Positions 33,679-43,394 are shown, counted from the first letter of the stretch. The stretch: 64,000 nt of DNA from Chlamydiales bacterium (GCA_024233515.1 JACKPO010000005.1:96160-160159); one strand, 5' to 3'. The notes: generated from the letters alone by a model not told the origin. Translations and numbers: made by a program.

Positions 33679-33708
33679 TTGCATTTATTTTAAATCGTTT
33701 TCTATAAT
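33679..33708 (+). promoter_or_regulatory. Promoter for bamA-skp-lpxD
   Basis: TTGCAT-N18-TATAAT, a near-consensus sigma-70-type (chlamydial sigma-66) pair, 38 bp before the bamA ATG and 5 bp beyond the element D arm. Confidence 0.6.
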
Positions 33709-33745
33709 CAGCGAACTTAATCGTTAATAGGAAACGCATACGGAA

Positions 33746-36244
33746 ATGAACAAGACACTCCTCACGGCAATCGCCCCACTTCTTTTAGCCGCAGCACCAA
33801 TGACTCCCATTTTTGCTAAAGCTCCTGCCACTGAAGCTTATGAGAGTAAGCGCGTCGGAAACATTCAAATCGTGATGGAAAACTTGCCGCGCGGCGCAAC
33901 CTTTAACCAAGAACGTGTTCTCTCCATGCTCCGCACAAAGCAGGGCGACCCCTTCTCTCAACTCACCTTCGACCAAGACCTTAAAACCCTCTCTGAAGAG
34001 TATGACAGAGCTGTTCCCACCGTTAAAACAGAAGACGGGGAAGTCTACATCACAATTAAACTCTGGCAAAAACCGATCATCCGTTCGATTACCTGGAGTG
34101 GAAACGACAAAGTCAAAACGCGAAAATTGCAAAGTGAACTGGGAATTCAGCCGAACACTGTTTTTACGCGAGATGAATTCAACCGTGCTTTGACCAAAGT
34201 CAAGGAATACTACCAAAAGAAAGGACACTTCGACTACCAACTCGAATATAAACTCATCCCCTATCCGAACACGAACGAAGTGGATATTGAAATTACCGTT
34301 CATGAAGGAAACTCAGGACACATTAAGAAGATCTGTTTTAACGGGTTTAGTAAGAAAGAAGAGTCGGCCATCTTGGAACTCATGACGACAAAGAAGTACA
34401 ACTTCTTCACCAGCTGGCTGACTGGAACAGGAAACTACCACGAAGAAGCGCTTGAGCATGACAAACTTGTCATCGTCAACTACCTTCAGAATGAAGGGTA
34501 TGCCGATGCACAGGTGAGCATCCAAGTGAAAGAAAATGAAGATGGCCGCCTCGAGATCTACCTCAACGCAAACAAGGGCGAAATCTATGAATTCGGAACG
34601 ATTTCCATCTCTGGAAACGAACTCCTGACCGAGGAACAGATTGAACGGGTGATGATCATTCATGATGGCTCAACCTTCTCTCCAGAAAAGCTTCGCGATA
34701 GTATCGAGAATATCAAAGATCTCTACGGAAAAGATGGATACATCGAAACAGACATCAACTACTCGCTCCACCTTTCCCGCTCGGTCCCTGTCTACGATGT
34801 TGATGTTCGGATCAATGAAGGAGAGCAGTTTAAAATCGGTCTGATCCGCGTTTTAGGAAATGCCTCCACTAACAAAAATGTTATTCTTCGAGAATCTCTC
34901 CTCGTTCCTGGGGAAGTCTTTGACAGACGCCGCCTCAAAATCACCCAGATGCGCTTAGAGGCAATGGGATACTTCAAGTCGGTCAATGTCTATCCTGTGA
35001 AGACACCAGAAGACCAAGAGCTCGGCGAAAACTACCGCGACGTCATCATCGAAGTTGAAGAAACTACCACTGGAAGCCTTAGCCTCTTCTTCGGATTCAG
35101 CTCCATCGAAAACCTCTTTGGAGGTCTTGATCTCGCTGAGAACAACTTCGACCACCGCGGCTTGACCAGCTTCTGGAAAGGACTCTCAAACTTGCGGGGG
35201 GCTGGAGAGTACGCTCACGCCCGTGTGCAGATCGGGGCAAAGCAACAGAGCTACACCGTCGCTTGGATGGACCCTTACTTCAACGATACCCTCTGGCGCT
35301 TTGGAGTCGACCTCAACTATTCAAAATCAGGACTTCAATCTGATGATTATCGCGTTAAATCTGCTGGAGGATCCGTTTTTGGAAGTTATCCGATCACCAA
35401 CTATTGGACCTATGGATGGAAAACACGGACACGCTGGTCAAATACAAAGTTCGATAAGGATAAGATTGATAATCATGAAGCTGAAAAAACCAAAAAAAAT
35501 GATGGTTGGGTTGCAGGAGTTAGCAGCTCTCTTTCCTTTGATTCGATTGATAATGCCTTTAAACCTCATCGAGGCTTCCGCTCAACGGTCGAAGTAGAAC
35601 TAGCAGGAGCATTACGTAAAGATGACCGACTTGTCCCCTTCTTTAAATTTGGTTACCTAAACAACTACTACTATCCCGTCTGGAGGAAAGGAACCCTCAA
35701 ACTCAAGTGGGAATTCCGCTTTAGCTGCCCTTTCTGGGGCGGAGAGCCAGATGACCTCCCCCTAAACGAACGCTTCTTCCTTGGAGGTGAGACCACTGTA
35801 AGGGGGTACAAACCCTATATTCTAGGTCCTCACTTTAGAAAGAAAGGGATCGACGGTAGAGATAACGGCCCCTACACCGATGATGCAATGGGTGGTGTCT
35901 CCTCAACCCTCCTCTCTGTCGAATACAACCAAACCATCTTCAAGATGCTCGATCTATTCACCTTCGTTGATGGGGGATCGGTCTCTCTTAAACGCTTTGA
36001 TGTCCCGGACCTCCGCTTAAGTGTTGGGGTAGGAGCAAGAGTTGAACTTGGAAATCGGATGCCAATCACCATTGGCTGGGGGGTTCCGATCAATCCTAAG
36101 AAAAGATTCAACGGATATTATAAATACGGTAAAAATGAACCAAACGCGGGAGAAGTGATTTATAAATCCAACGGTTCACCAAAGAAAAAATACCGGGACA
36201 AAGACACCAAAAACTTTTTCTTCTCGATGGGAGGACAATTTTAG
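33746..36244 (+). CDS. bamA: Outer membrane assembly factor BamA (Omp85)
   Basis: Inserts beta-barrel proteins, such as the porins encoded here, into the outer membrane. After a signal peptide (MNKTLLTAIAPLLLAAAPM) there are several POTRA-type repeats between about residues 35 and 450 (KPIIRSITWSGNDKVKT, GTISISGNELLTEEQIE, KIGLIRVLGNASTNKNVI). A 16-strand barrel follows, with the VRGY motif (GETTVRGYKP) of the lid lock and a C-terminal Phe (FFFSMGGQF). At 832 aa the size is normal. It leads bamA-skp-lpxD, the C. trachomatis order CT241-243 as I recall. Confidence 0.95.
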   Translation: MNKTLLTAIAPLLLAAAPMTPIFAKAPATEAYESKRVGNIQIVMENLPRGATFNQERVLSMLRTKQGDPFSQLTFDQDLKTLSEEYDRAVPTVKTEDGEVYITIKLWQKPIIRSITWSGNDKVKTRKLQSELGIQPNTVFTRDEFNRALTKVKEYYQKKGHFDYQLEYKLIPYPNTNEVDIEITVHEGNSGHIKKICFNGFSKKEESAILELMTTKKYNFFTSWLTGTGNYHEEALEHDKLVIVNYLQNEGYADAQVSIQVKENEDGRLEIYLNANKGEIYEFGTISISGNELLTEEQIERVMIIHDGSTFSPEKLRDSIENIKDLYGKDGYIETDINYSLHLSRSVPVYDVDVRINEGEQFKIGLIRVLGNASTNKNVILRESLLVPGEVFDRRRLKITQMRLEAMGYFKSVNVYPVKTPEDQELGENYRDVIIEVEETTTGSLSLFFGFSSIENLFGGLDLAENNFDHRGLTSFWKGLSNLRGAGEYAHARVQIGAKQQSYTVAWMDPYFNDTLWRFGVDLNYSKSGLQSDDYRVKSAGGSVFGSYPITNYWTYGWKTRTRWSNTKFDKDKIDNHEAEKTKKNDGWVAGVSSSLSFDSIDNAFKPHRGFRSTVEVELAGALRKDDRLVPFFKFGYLNNYYYPVWRKGTLKLKWEFRFSCPFWGGEPDDLPLNERFFLGGETTVRGYKPYILGPHFRKKGIDGRDNGPYTDDAMGGVSSTLLSVEYNQTIFKMLDLFTFVDGGSVSLKRFDVPDLRLSVGVGARVELGNRMPITIGWGVPINPKKRFNGYYKYGKNEPNAGEVIYKSNGSPKKKYRDKDTKNFFFSMGGQF

Positions 36245-36313
36245 CAGACGAAGAAATACCGAGTTTGCTATGATGGTTAACAAGTTAAAGAATATTTTTA
36301 AGGAGACTTCACT

Positions 36314-36871
36314 ATGAACAAACGGCAGATATTCATCCTACTCACATCACTTTTCTGTCTTTCCTCTTTCAAAGCCTTCGCGGCTGAAGAGATCCCTTAC
36401 GGAATCGTCAACTTCGGAAGCTGTGTCACAGAATCGAAATATGGAAAGCAAGAGCAAGAATCTTTTGAAAAGATCCGCGAACAAATGACCTCGATGATGA
36501 CCGACATTGAAAAGCAGCTCAATGAGATCGCAACCAAATTCAACGACCCTGAGTTCGTCGACAGCCTCTCTCCTGAAGCAGAACAGGAAATGAAGTCGAA
36601 ATTCCAAGCCCTCAGCGAGGAGCTCAACCGTTACCAAAATCAGTACATGCAAGTCATGCAGCAAGCGAACATGAGGCTGATGCAAACCATGAATACCCAT
36701 GTTTCAAAAGCATCAGAAGCAATCGCTAAGCAGAAAAAACTTCCTATGGTTGTCCGTGAAGAGGCGTGCTTCTTCTACAACCCTTCGTTTGATATCACTA
36801 AGTCAATCATCAGTGAGATGGACAAAAGCTACGACAAAGAAAACAAAGTCGAAGATCAAGCGAAGAACTAG
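36314..36871 (+). CDS. skp: Periplasmic chaperone Skp/OmpH
   Basis: A 185-aa OmpH-family chaperone that holds unfolded barrel proteins on the way to BamA. A signal peptide (MNKRQIFILLTSLFCLSSFK-AFA) is followed by a short strand (PYGIVNFGSCVTES). A long helical hairpin then forms the tentacles (EQESFEKIREQMTSMMTDIE, EMKSKFQALSEELNRYQNQY and more). AAGGAG lies 8 bp before the ATG. lpxD starts 9 bp after the stop. Confidence 0.9.
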   Translation: MNKRQIFILLTSLFCLSSFKAFAAEEIPYGIVNFGSCVTESKYGKQEQESFEKIREQMTSMMTDIEKQLNEIATKFNDPEFVDSLSPEAEQEMKSKFQALSEELNRYQNQYMQVMQQANMRLMQTMNTHVSKASEAIAKQKKLPMVVREEACFFYNPSFDITKSIISEMDKSYDKENKVEDQAKN

Positions 36872-36880
36872 GGAAGGACA

Positions 36881-37927
36881 ATGACGAAACGATTTTCACT
36901 CGGTGAGCTCAAAGAGCTCACCGGCTCAGAGCTTATTGGGAATCCAGACGTAGAAATTTCCAATGTTGACAACCTCGAATCGGCATCTGAACAAGATGCC
37001 TCTTTTTTAGCCAATCCAAAGTACAACGAAGCAATGAAGCAGTCAAAAGCAGGGGTGATCTGCATCGACAGAAATGCAGATCGCATTGAGGGGAAAAACT
37101 ATCTGATTTCAGATAACCCCTCTCGTGCTTTCCAGAAAATCGCAGAAAAGATCATTGCATCGAGCCACCAACACTCAGGGTTTAAAGGAGTGCATCCCTC
37201 AGCTGTCGTTCATGAAACAGCCGTGATTGAGGAAGGTGTATCGATTGGCCCTTGCGCTGTGGTCGATGCCCATGCTGTCATTGGAAAAGGGACAGCGCTT
37301 TACCCTCACACCTATGTGGGCCCAGGCGCTAAAGTGGGAGAGGAATGTATCCTCTACCCTCATAGCTCTGTCCGCGAACGGTGCATCCTTGGAAACCGGG
37401 TGATCCTTCAGCCTGGAGCTGTCATTGGCTCTTGCGGCTATGGATACACCACCGATCCTAAAACAGGACGCCACACCAAGCTTGAACAGCTTGGAAACGT
37501 CGTTTTAGAAGATGATGTCGAAGTAGGAGCCAACTGCGCGATTGATCGCGCCCGTTTCAAACAGACTCTGATTCGAAAAGGGACCAAACTCGATAACCTG
37601 GTTCAAATTGCCCACAATGTCGAACTTGGTGAGAACAACATCATCGTCTCTCAAACAGGAATCGCCGGTTCTTCGAAACTTGGCAATAACGTTTTCCTTG
37701 GAGGACAAGCTGGTGTGGTCGGACATGTGACCATTACTGACAATGTCAAGGTCGCAACGCGCGGAGGCGTGAGCAAATCGATCACCGAATCTGGGATTTA
37801 TGGTGGTGGCCCTGTCTCTCCAATGGCCGAGTTCAACAAACGTCAAGTTCTTTTAAGAAAGATTGGAACATTCGTGAAAGATCTCGCGAGTGTCAAGAAA
37901 AGACTCGATAAACTTGAAAAGAAATAA
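36881..37927 (+). CDS. lpxD: UDP-3-O-acylglucosamine N-acyltransferase LpxD
   Basis: Adds the N-linked acyl chain in lipid A synthesis, using acyl-ACP. The N-terminal uridine-binding domain (1-100; FLANPKYNEAMKQSKAGVIC) precedes a left-handed beta-helix of hexapeptide repeats (about 110-310; VIEEGVSIGPCAVVDAHAVIGKG). The catalytic His is in VQIAHNVELGEN. A short C-terminal helix (VKDLASVKKRLDKLEKK) forms the trimer's arm. At 348 aa the length is typical. Confidence 0.95.
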   Translation: MTKRFSLGELKELTGSELIGNPDVEISNVDNLESASEQDASFLANPKYNEAMKQSKAGVICIDRNADRIEGKNYLISDNPSRAFQKIAEKIIASSHQHSGFKGVHPSAVVHETAVIEEGVSIGPCAVVDAHAVIGKGTALYPHTYVGPGAKVGEECILYPHSSVRERCILGNRVILQPGAVIGSCGYGYTTDPKTGRHTKLEQLGNVVLEDDVEVGANCAIDRARFKQTLIRKGTKLDNLVQIAHNVELGENNIIVSQTGIAGSSKLGNNVFLGGQAGVVGHVTITDNVKVATRGGVSKSITESGIYGGGPVSPMAEFNKRQVLLRKIGTFVKDLASVKKRLDKLEKK

Positions 37928-38022
37928 TTTAGGCGTAGAGTTTTATATAATCATCTGTTAAGTTTAGGCAGAATAAGCTGCAAAATGGTGCAGTGTGGAA
38001 CCTACCTTGAGGGAGCCGTAGG

Positions 38023-38943
38023 ATGATTACGATCTACGATAAGGGCGAGCACGACGAGGAATTCGTAGAAATCCCTGAGCCAAAAGAGGGATGCTGGATT
38101 CATGTCGAAGATGCAACCACCAATGACATCAATCAGATCAGCAAGCTGATCGATCTCGAGTATACCGACATGTATGATGCTCTTGATCGGTATGAGATCC
38201 CTCGCGTCGAAAAAATCGATGAAGTGGTCCTTATCTTCACTCGCCACCCGATCGACCCTGAAGCAGGTCTCTACACCACGACCTTCACCATCATCCTCAC
38301 CAAAGACTATTTTATCACCATCTGCCCTCAGAAATCGCAGATCGTCCAAAACTTCATCTCACAAAAACCGAAACTCAGCCCCTCTCAACAATCAAAATTC
38401 CTGATCTATATCCTCCTCAAGATCACCCAAGAATATACTCTACAAATTAAAAAGATCCGGACGAGCGTCCTCAAACAAGAAAAGAAGATGTCCTACGTCG
38501 ACAGTAAAGATATCACGAACCTCACCCATAATGAAGAGATCCTCAATCAGTACCTCTCCTCTCTTGTGCCGATCCGTAATGTCTTAGAGTCGATCACCTC
38601 TGGCCGCTACACCCTCCTCTACGAAAAAGATCAAGACCTCCTTGAAGACCTTCTCAATGCCTCCATGCAGTCAGAAGATCTCTGCTCGATCAACCTTCGC
38701 AGTATCCGAAGCCTCCGCGACTCCTACCAAATCATCTTTACAAATCAATTGAATAAAACGATCAAGCTCCTGACCGCCCTCACGATTATCCTCAGCATCC
38801 CCACGATGGTCGCTTCCCTCTACGGAATGAACGTCGGTCTTCCGATTGCTGGCTACAAACACGCCTTTGCTATCATCCTAACCTTCATTGTCCTCCTCTC
38901 CATCTTTTCCCTTATCATCTTCCAAAGGAAGAAGTGGCTATAA
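38023..38943 (+). CDS. corA: CorA-family magnesium/cobalt transporter
   Basis: A 306-aa pentameric channel subunit for Mg2+ (or Co2+/Ni2+). The cytoplasmic alpha/beta funnel (1-230) is followed by two C-terminal membrane helices, with the universal selectivity motif YGMNVGLP between them and a basic tail (FQRKKWL). The family normally has about 316-350 aa. TATAAT occurs at 37946-37951 but the -35 position is weak. The roughly 70-nt leader holds a small hairpin (GCTGCA-aaatg-GTGCAG minus one pair). The gene lies between lpxD and pdhABC, where C. trachomatis has only CT244. Confidence 0.88.
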   Translation: MITIYDKGEHDEEFVEIPEPKEGCWIHVEDATTNDINQISKLIDLEYTDMYDALDRYEIPRVEKIDEVVLIFTRHPIDPEAGLYTTTFTIILTKDYFITICPQKSQIVQNFISQKPKLSPSQQSKFLIYILLKITQEYTLQIKKIRTSVLKQEKKMSYVDSKDITNLTHNEEILNQYLSSLVPIRNVLESITSGRYTLLYEKDQDLLEDLLNASMQSEDLCSINLRSIRSLRDSYQIIFTNQLNKTIKLLTALTIILSIPTMVASLYGMNVGLPIAGYKHAFAIILTFIVLLSIFSLIIFQRKKWL

Positions 38944-39966
38944 TCTTTTTAAAATCTCTTCTCGAAGCTCTTTCCATTTCAGGTGCCCCTTCACCTCTTC
39001 GATCACCTCGAGATACCTTGTATGAGCCGTTCCAAGCTTCGTTCTCTCTCCCTGAAACGCCTCCTCTTTATACTCACCAGCGAACCCCTCAACCCTCTCT
39101 TTAAACTGATCGGAGGGCTCCCCAGCCGCAAGCGCCGCACGCGTCTCCTCGGGTAATCTTGATTCATACCTCTCGAATTCAGCTTTGTCCTTAAACGTTA
39201 GTTTCTGTACTTGGCATTGCTGATAGCATCGATCTGCACTTTCGAGGTTTTTCGATCTTTCTATTAAAGCAGTTGTCGCTTCTTCCAATTCTCTGAGCAG
39301 TGGAGCGTAAGACTGGGACATTGCTTCCTTTCTTTGTTCGGCAGCCCTAACGGCCTCCTCCTTTATTTTTTCCTCAGCAGCTCTTGCTTTATCAGCTTCT
39401 ATCGCTGCTTGATACTCTTTTTTCTGCTCACTCATTAATAGTCTTTCAGCACCTTCCACCTCTAGGATCACCTGAAAGGCGATCTCCGTTAATGCCTCAA
39501 CCTCCGGAGAAACGGGAAACTCTCTATATTTACGACGCAGACGTGCTACAAACGCAACGTATGCTTCTTTCCTCTCAGCAGGAGAAGAAAATGTGCCAGA
39601 TAATATTCTCTCTCTCTCAGCTGTATCTCCATCATCTACGTAGGGGGTGGCAAGCATAGCATCAGCAAGCAATTGAATATCCTTAAGTATTTGCTGATCA
39701 GAGGGAGGGGCTGCGGGGACTGCGGGGGGCGCAGCAGAGGGGTCTGGACGCGTCGGAGTGGGATCAATGTCTTTTTTATCTTCTGGGGGTGGCATGGAGC
39801 GACGCGTTGAGGCGATGTAGAGGAAGGCGGCGAAGAAGACGAGGGCAAGGACTGAAACGACTTTTGCGGTCAGGGACATGGCAGCGGACTCTATGGGCGC
39901 AGGAACAAGGGGACGGGTCGCCGCTAGGGGGACCTGTCTGGCTGTATTCAAATTAATTTGTGACAT
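38938..39966 (-). CDS. Single-pass membrane protein with Pro-rich linker and coiled coil
   Basis: ATG 39966 has AAGGAG 8 bp upstream and starts MSQINLNTARQVPLA. One hydrophobic helix (about residues 31-51, KVVSVLALVFFAAFLYIAS) is followed by a Pro/Ala-rich linker (PTPTRPDPSAAPPAVPAAPP). A long charged helical region follows (YQAAIEADKARAAEEKIKEE, LLRELEEATTALIERSKNLE). The organisation, a short N-terminus, one helix and a large outer coiled coil, fits an envelope-spanning or secreted protein. I do not recognise the family. It overlaps corA by 6 bp at the 3' end and lies just downstream of pdhC. Confidence 0.65.
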   Translation of the reverse strand: MSQINLNTARQVPLAATRPLVPAPIESAAMSLTAKVVSVLALVFFAAFLYIASTRRSMPPPEDKKDIDPTPTRPDPSAAPPAVPAAPPSDQQILKDIQLLADAMLATPYVDDGDTAERERILSGTFSSPAERKEAYVAFVARLRRKYREFPVSPEVEALTEIAFQVILEVEGAERLLMSEQKKEYQAAIEADKARAAEEKIKEEAVRAAEQRKEAMSQSYAPLLRELEEATTALIERSKNLESADRCYQQCQVQKLTFKDKAEFERYESRLPEETRAALAAGEPSDQFKERVEGFAGEYKEEAFQGERTKLGTAHTRYLEVIEEVKGHLKWKELREEILKRL

Positions 39967-40021
39967 TTTAACACTCCTTCCATTGAATTTGGAAGGGAGG
40001 ATATCACATGCCAATCTTAAT

Positions 40022-41311
40022 TTAAATCAGTAATATCGGGGGATTTTCAAGATATTTCTGGACAGTGCGGACGAACTGAGCAGCCTCGGCCCCATCGATC
40101 ACCCGGTGATCGACAGAGAGGGAGACCATCATCCGTTTACCTGGAACAACGGCGCCCTCTTTCACAACGGGACAATCACGCATCCCCCCAACAGCCAGAA
40201 TGCCGGCCTGAGGAGGGTTGATGATCGCTTGGAAGTCATGAATCCCATACATCCCCAGATTGGAGACGGTAAAGGATCCCCCGCGGTATTGTTCAGGCTG
40301 AAGTTTTCCCTCTTTGGCAAGCCCTGCGAGGTGGCGGACCTCAGCAGAAATTTGGCCGAGATTTTTGTAATCAACATGGCGAATAATCGGAGTGATCAGT
40401 CCATCAGGAATGCTCACAGCCACAGAAATGTCGATCGTTTTGAATTGGACGATTTGTTTACTTGCTGAATCGAAGCCTGAGTTCACGGTCGGATGTTCAC
40501 GGAGAGCAAGAGCTACCCCTCGCATCACAAAATCGTTAAAGGTGACCTTGATCCCTCCCTCTTTAAGTTGCTGGCGGAGGGTGATCATCGCTTCGACATC
40601 AATATCTTGCTGAACATAGAAGTGGGGAACAAAGGTTTTTGACGCTTGGAGCTTTTCACTAATGGCTTTTCGCATCGGAGTGAGAGGAATGGATGTGTAG
40701 CTTCCTGGTTTCTCGGTGGGCTTTTGTCCGGCTCCAAAAGTGGCAGCAGCCGAAGGTTGCCCAAGATCGAGGTCACGACTCATCACGCGTCCATCAGGTC
40801 CCGATCCCTTCACAGAAGTGATATCAATCCCTTTTTCTTTCGCGAGTTTTTTTGCGAGAGGAGACGCGGCAAGGCGCTCTTTCATTTCGGTATCAAACTC
40901 AAACGAGTAATCTTCAAGAGGAGGTTCGATGGGGAAATTGACCTGCGCCATGCCTGCCGCAGCCACTTTTGTCGGAGCAGGCTCTCCTTTATCTTTCGGT
41001 TTTTCTTCTTCGGCGGGCTTTGCTTCTTCCTGCTTCATCCCTTCTGGCTGATACCCTTCAATACTTTCATCTTTGGAGGCGGTAAAAACAGCAACGGCTT
41101 GATTAACAAGAGCCTCCCCTCCTTCCGGAACGAGAACTTTTCGTAAGAAACCACCATCAAGGGCTTCATATTCGACGGTTGCCTTATCGGTTGCAACTTC
41201 AAAAAGGAGCTCACCACTTTTGACTTCGTCTCCTTCTTTTTTGTGCCAACGGGCGATCGTTCCACCTTCCATTGTGGGTGAGAGTTTGGGCATGGTGAGG
41301 GTAAAAGGCAT
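40022..41311 (-). CDS. pdhC: Pyruvate dehydrogenase E2 (dihydrolipoamide acetyltransferase)
   Basis: The E2 core of the pyruvate dehydrogenase complex. A lipoyl domain (1-80) has its lipoyl-lysine at K43 (ATDKATVEYEALDGGF). An acidic/Pro linker leads to the E1/E3-binding domain (about 140-175; ASPLAKKLAKEKGIDITSV). The catalytic acyltransferase domain ends in DHRVIDGAEAAQF, with the active-site His and Asp. It is 429 aa with a single lipoyl domain, as in alpha-beta E1-type complexes. It is the third gene of pdhABC, 6 bp after pdhB. Confidence 0.95.
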   Translation of the reverse strand: MPFTLTMPKLSPTMEGGTIARWHKKEGDEVKSGELLFEVATDKATVEYEALDGGFLRKVLVPEGGEALVNQAVAVFTASKDESIEGYQPEGMKQEEAKPAEEEKPKDKGEPAPTKVAAAGMAQVNFPIEPPLEDYSFEFDTEMKERLAASPLAKKLAKEKGIDITSVKGSGPDGRVMSRDLDLGQPSAAATFGAGQKPTEKPGSYTSIPLTPMRKAISEKLQASKTFVPHFYVQQDIDVEAMITLRQQLKEGGIKVTFNDFVMRGVALALREHPTVNSGFDSASKQIVQFKTIDISVAVSIPDGLITPIIRHVDYKNLGQISAEVRHLAGLAKEGKLQPEQYRGGSFTVSNLGMYGIHDFQAIINPPQAGILAVGGMRDCPVVKEGAVVPGKRMMVSLSVDHRVIDGAEAAQFVRTVQKYLENPPILLI

Positions 41312-41317
41312 GATCGT

Positions 41318-42313
41318 TTATCTCCTAAGGTGTAAGGTTTCGGAGATCGCTGCAGCGATCCTCTCAGGATTCGGTTGCGATTCCCTCTCGAGCGTTTTGT
41401 TATAAGGGAGAGGGGTTTCTCTTTGACAGACCCGCTTTAAAGGGGCATCTAAAAAGTCAAAGCATTGCTCTTGGATTTGGAACCCAATTTCAGCAGATAT
41501 TCCCGTAAAGATGTGTCCCTCTTCAACAAGAACGGCAAAGTGCGTTTTCCGCACTGATTCAGCGATCGTTCCCATGTCGAGAGGTTTAATCGTGCGTAGA
41601 TCGATCACTTCCGTCTCAATCCCTTTCTTTGCCATTTGATTTGCCGCTTCCATACAATGATGAAGCATCCGGCTATGGGAAATCAGGGTGATGTGTTTTC
41701 CTTCGCGAAGAACTTTCGCTTTTCCAAAGGGAACTAAATACTCCTCTGTTGGAATCTCCATTTTCATCCCGTAATCGAGTTCGTTTTCTAAAAAGATCAC
41801 AGGGCTATTACACCGGATCGCTGACTTTAAAAGTCCTTTTGCATCGTAAGGGTTGCTTGGCGCAACAATGATAAATCCTGGAAGGTTGCCATAGATCGCC
41901 TCAACACAGTGGGAGTGTTGGCAAGAGACTTGCGCCGCTGCTCCATTGGGTCCGCGGAAAACGATGGGCACTTTAAAGCGGTTCCCTGACATGTAATACA
42001 TTTTGCATGCATTCGAAACAAGTTGGTCAAATGCAACAAATGAGAAGTTAAAACTCATGAATTCAACAATCGGACGAAGTCCCGTCAGCGCAGCTCCAAT
42101 ACTTAAGCCGGCAAATCCATTCTCTGCAATTGGAGTGTCGATAATGCGATCGGGTCCCCACTTATCAAGGAGTCCCTTGGAAACTTTATAGGCGCCGTTG
42201 TACTCTGCCACCTCTTCCCCCATCAGATAGACTTTGCTGTCTCTTTCCATCTCTTCATCGATGGCTTGGCGGAGGGCCTCGCGCAGTTCTACGTTTTGCA
42301 TTTTCTCACTCAT
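41318..42313 (-). CDS. pdhB: Pyruvate dehydrogenase E1 beta
   Basis: The 331-aa beta subunit of the thiamine-diphosphate E1 enzyme; its N-terminal domain forms the cofactor site with PdhA. Conserved segments include VYLMGEEVAEYNGAYKVSKG (the cofactor Glu), DTPIAENGFAGLSIGAAL and FRGPNGAAAQVSCQHSH. The C-terminal transketolase domain has VIDLRTIKPLD and LVEEGHIFTG. The ATG overlaps the pdhA stop by 4 bp, fixing stoichiometric translation. Confidence 0.96.
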   Translation of the reverse strand: MSEKMQNVELREALRQAIDEEMERDSKVYLMGEEVAEYNGAYKVSKGLLDKWGPDRIIDTPIAENGFAGLSIGAALTGLRPIVEFMSFNFSFVAFDQLVSNACKMYYMSGNRFKVPIVFRGPNGAAAQVSCQHSHCVEAIYGNLPGFIIVAPSNPYDAKGLLKSAIRCNSPVIFLENELDYGMKMEIPTEEYLVPFGKAKVLREGKHITLISHSRMLHHCMEAANQMAKKGIETEVIDLRTIKPLDMGTIAESVRKTHFAVLVEEGHIFTGISAEIGFQIQEQCFDFLDAPLKRVCQRETPLPYNKTLERESQPNPERIAAAISETLHLRR

Positions 42314-43338
42314 GGGGCAAAGACATCCTCCTCTAAGGTCATCACATCGGGATCGGGAGACTCTTCTGCATATTTCATCGAAGCAATGATCTGCTCTTTG
42401 ATTTCATTGTCGAGCGCTTCAAACTCTTTTTCAGTGATGATTTTTTCTTTGATTAGGTAGTCACGCATCAGGTGAATTGGATCGCGCACTCTGGCCGCTT
42501 CGAGCGCTGCTTTTGAACGGTAAAGAGCGGGATCGGAAATGGAGTGACCACGGAACCTTTCGGTCACCGCTTCAACAAGGACAGGACGCCCTGTTTTCTT
42601 CACCTCTTCGTGAATGTGTTTGAATCCACCATAGCAACTGTTGAAATCCATTCCATCCAAGGTGTAGGACTTCATCCCATAGGCAGGGGCAAAGTGCTCA
42701 GCAATGGGCTGCACACAAAGGGCCCGGTTCACAGCGGTTCCCATTCCCCATTGGTTGTTTTCAACGACATAGATGCAGGGAAGATTCCAAAGAGAGGCGA
42801 GGTTCAAGGACTCATGGACCGCCCCTTGGACAAAGGCTCCATCTCCCATAAAACAGACCGCCACTCCATCTTGTTTCAGATACTTAAGGGAAAACGCAGC
42901 GCCGGTTGCAATCGGAATATGTCCTCCGACAATTCCAAACCCCCCAAGCATCCGATCGGCATAGAGGTGCATTGATCCACCCCGTCCCATGGCATTCCCT
43001 GTCGCTTTTCCATAAAGCTCAGCCATCATCTCATTGGGAGTCGCCCCACAAAGATAAGCAAGGGCATGGCAACGGTAAGTGGTGATCCACCAGTTATTTT
43101 CAACACCCATGGCATGGGTTGCTGCAGTTTGAATCGCCTCTTGTCCCATGTAGGCATGAAAAAATCCGCCCACCTTTCCTTGTTGATAAGCCGATTCTGC
43201 TCGCATCTCAAAGTGACGGATCGTCACCATCTCTTTTAGAGCACGCAGGAGCCCTTCTTTTCCAAGTGCGTTTTTCGCTTCATCCGCTTTCGATGCAAAG
43301 AAGTTATACTTAACGTGATTGACAGTTTTTTTTGCCAT
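42310..43338 (-). CDS. pdhA: Pyruvate dehydrogenase E1 alpha
   Basis: The 342-aa alpha subunit. The ThDP-binding motif is GDGAFVQGAVHESLNLASLW through NNQWGMG (the G-D-G-x...N-N pattern, given in part). Other conserved parts are YQQGKVGGFFHAYMGQEAI and FRGHSISDPALYRS, the phosphorylation-loop region of the family. With PdhB and PdhC it converts pyruvate to acetyl-CoA, feeding the fab pathway encoded 10 kb away. No E3 (lpd) gene is in the window. A good promoter lies 30 bp upstream. Confidence 0.96.
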   Translation of the reverse strand: MAKKTVNHVKYNFFASKADEAKNALGKEGLLRALKEMVTIRHFEMRAESAYQQGKVGGFFHAYMGQEAIQTAATHAMGVENNWWITTYRCHALAYLCGATPNEMMAELYGKATGNAMGRGGSMHLYADRMLGGFGIVGGHIPIATGAAFSLKYLKQDGVAVCFMGDGAFVQGAVHESLNLASLWNLPCIYVVENNQWGMGTAVNRALCVQPIAEHFAPAYGMKSYTLDGMDFNSCYGGFKHIHEEVKKTGRPVLVEAVTERFRGHSISDPALYRSKAALEAARVRDPIHLMRDYLIKEKIITEKEFEALDNEIKEQIIASMKYAEESPDPDVMTLEEDVFAP

Positions 43339-43364
43339 GAATCAATGGGTCCCCTTTAATGGTT

Positions 43365-43394
43365 CTCATACTGCACAATTCACCTCAATGTCAA
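43365..43394 (-). promoter_or_regulatory. Promoter for pdhABC
   Basis: On the minus strand TTGACA-N18-TATGAG, with the -35 a perfect consensus. It lies 26-56 bp before the pdhA ATG. The -35 overlaps the stop of the small lipoprotein gene. Confidence 0.5.

Noticed and set aside
37928..38022. Possible structured RNA or riboswitch in the corA leader
   Set aside because: Only one small hairpin is visible and no recognised riboswitch or tRNA pattern.
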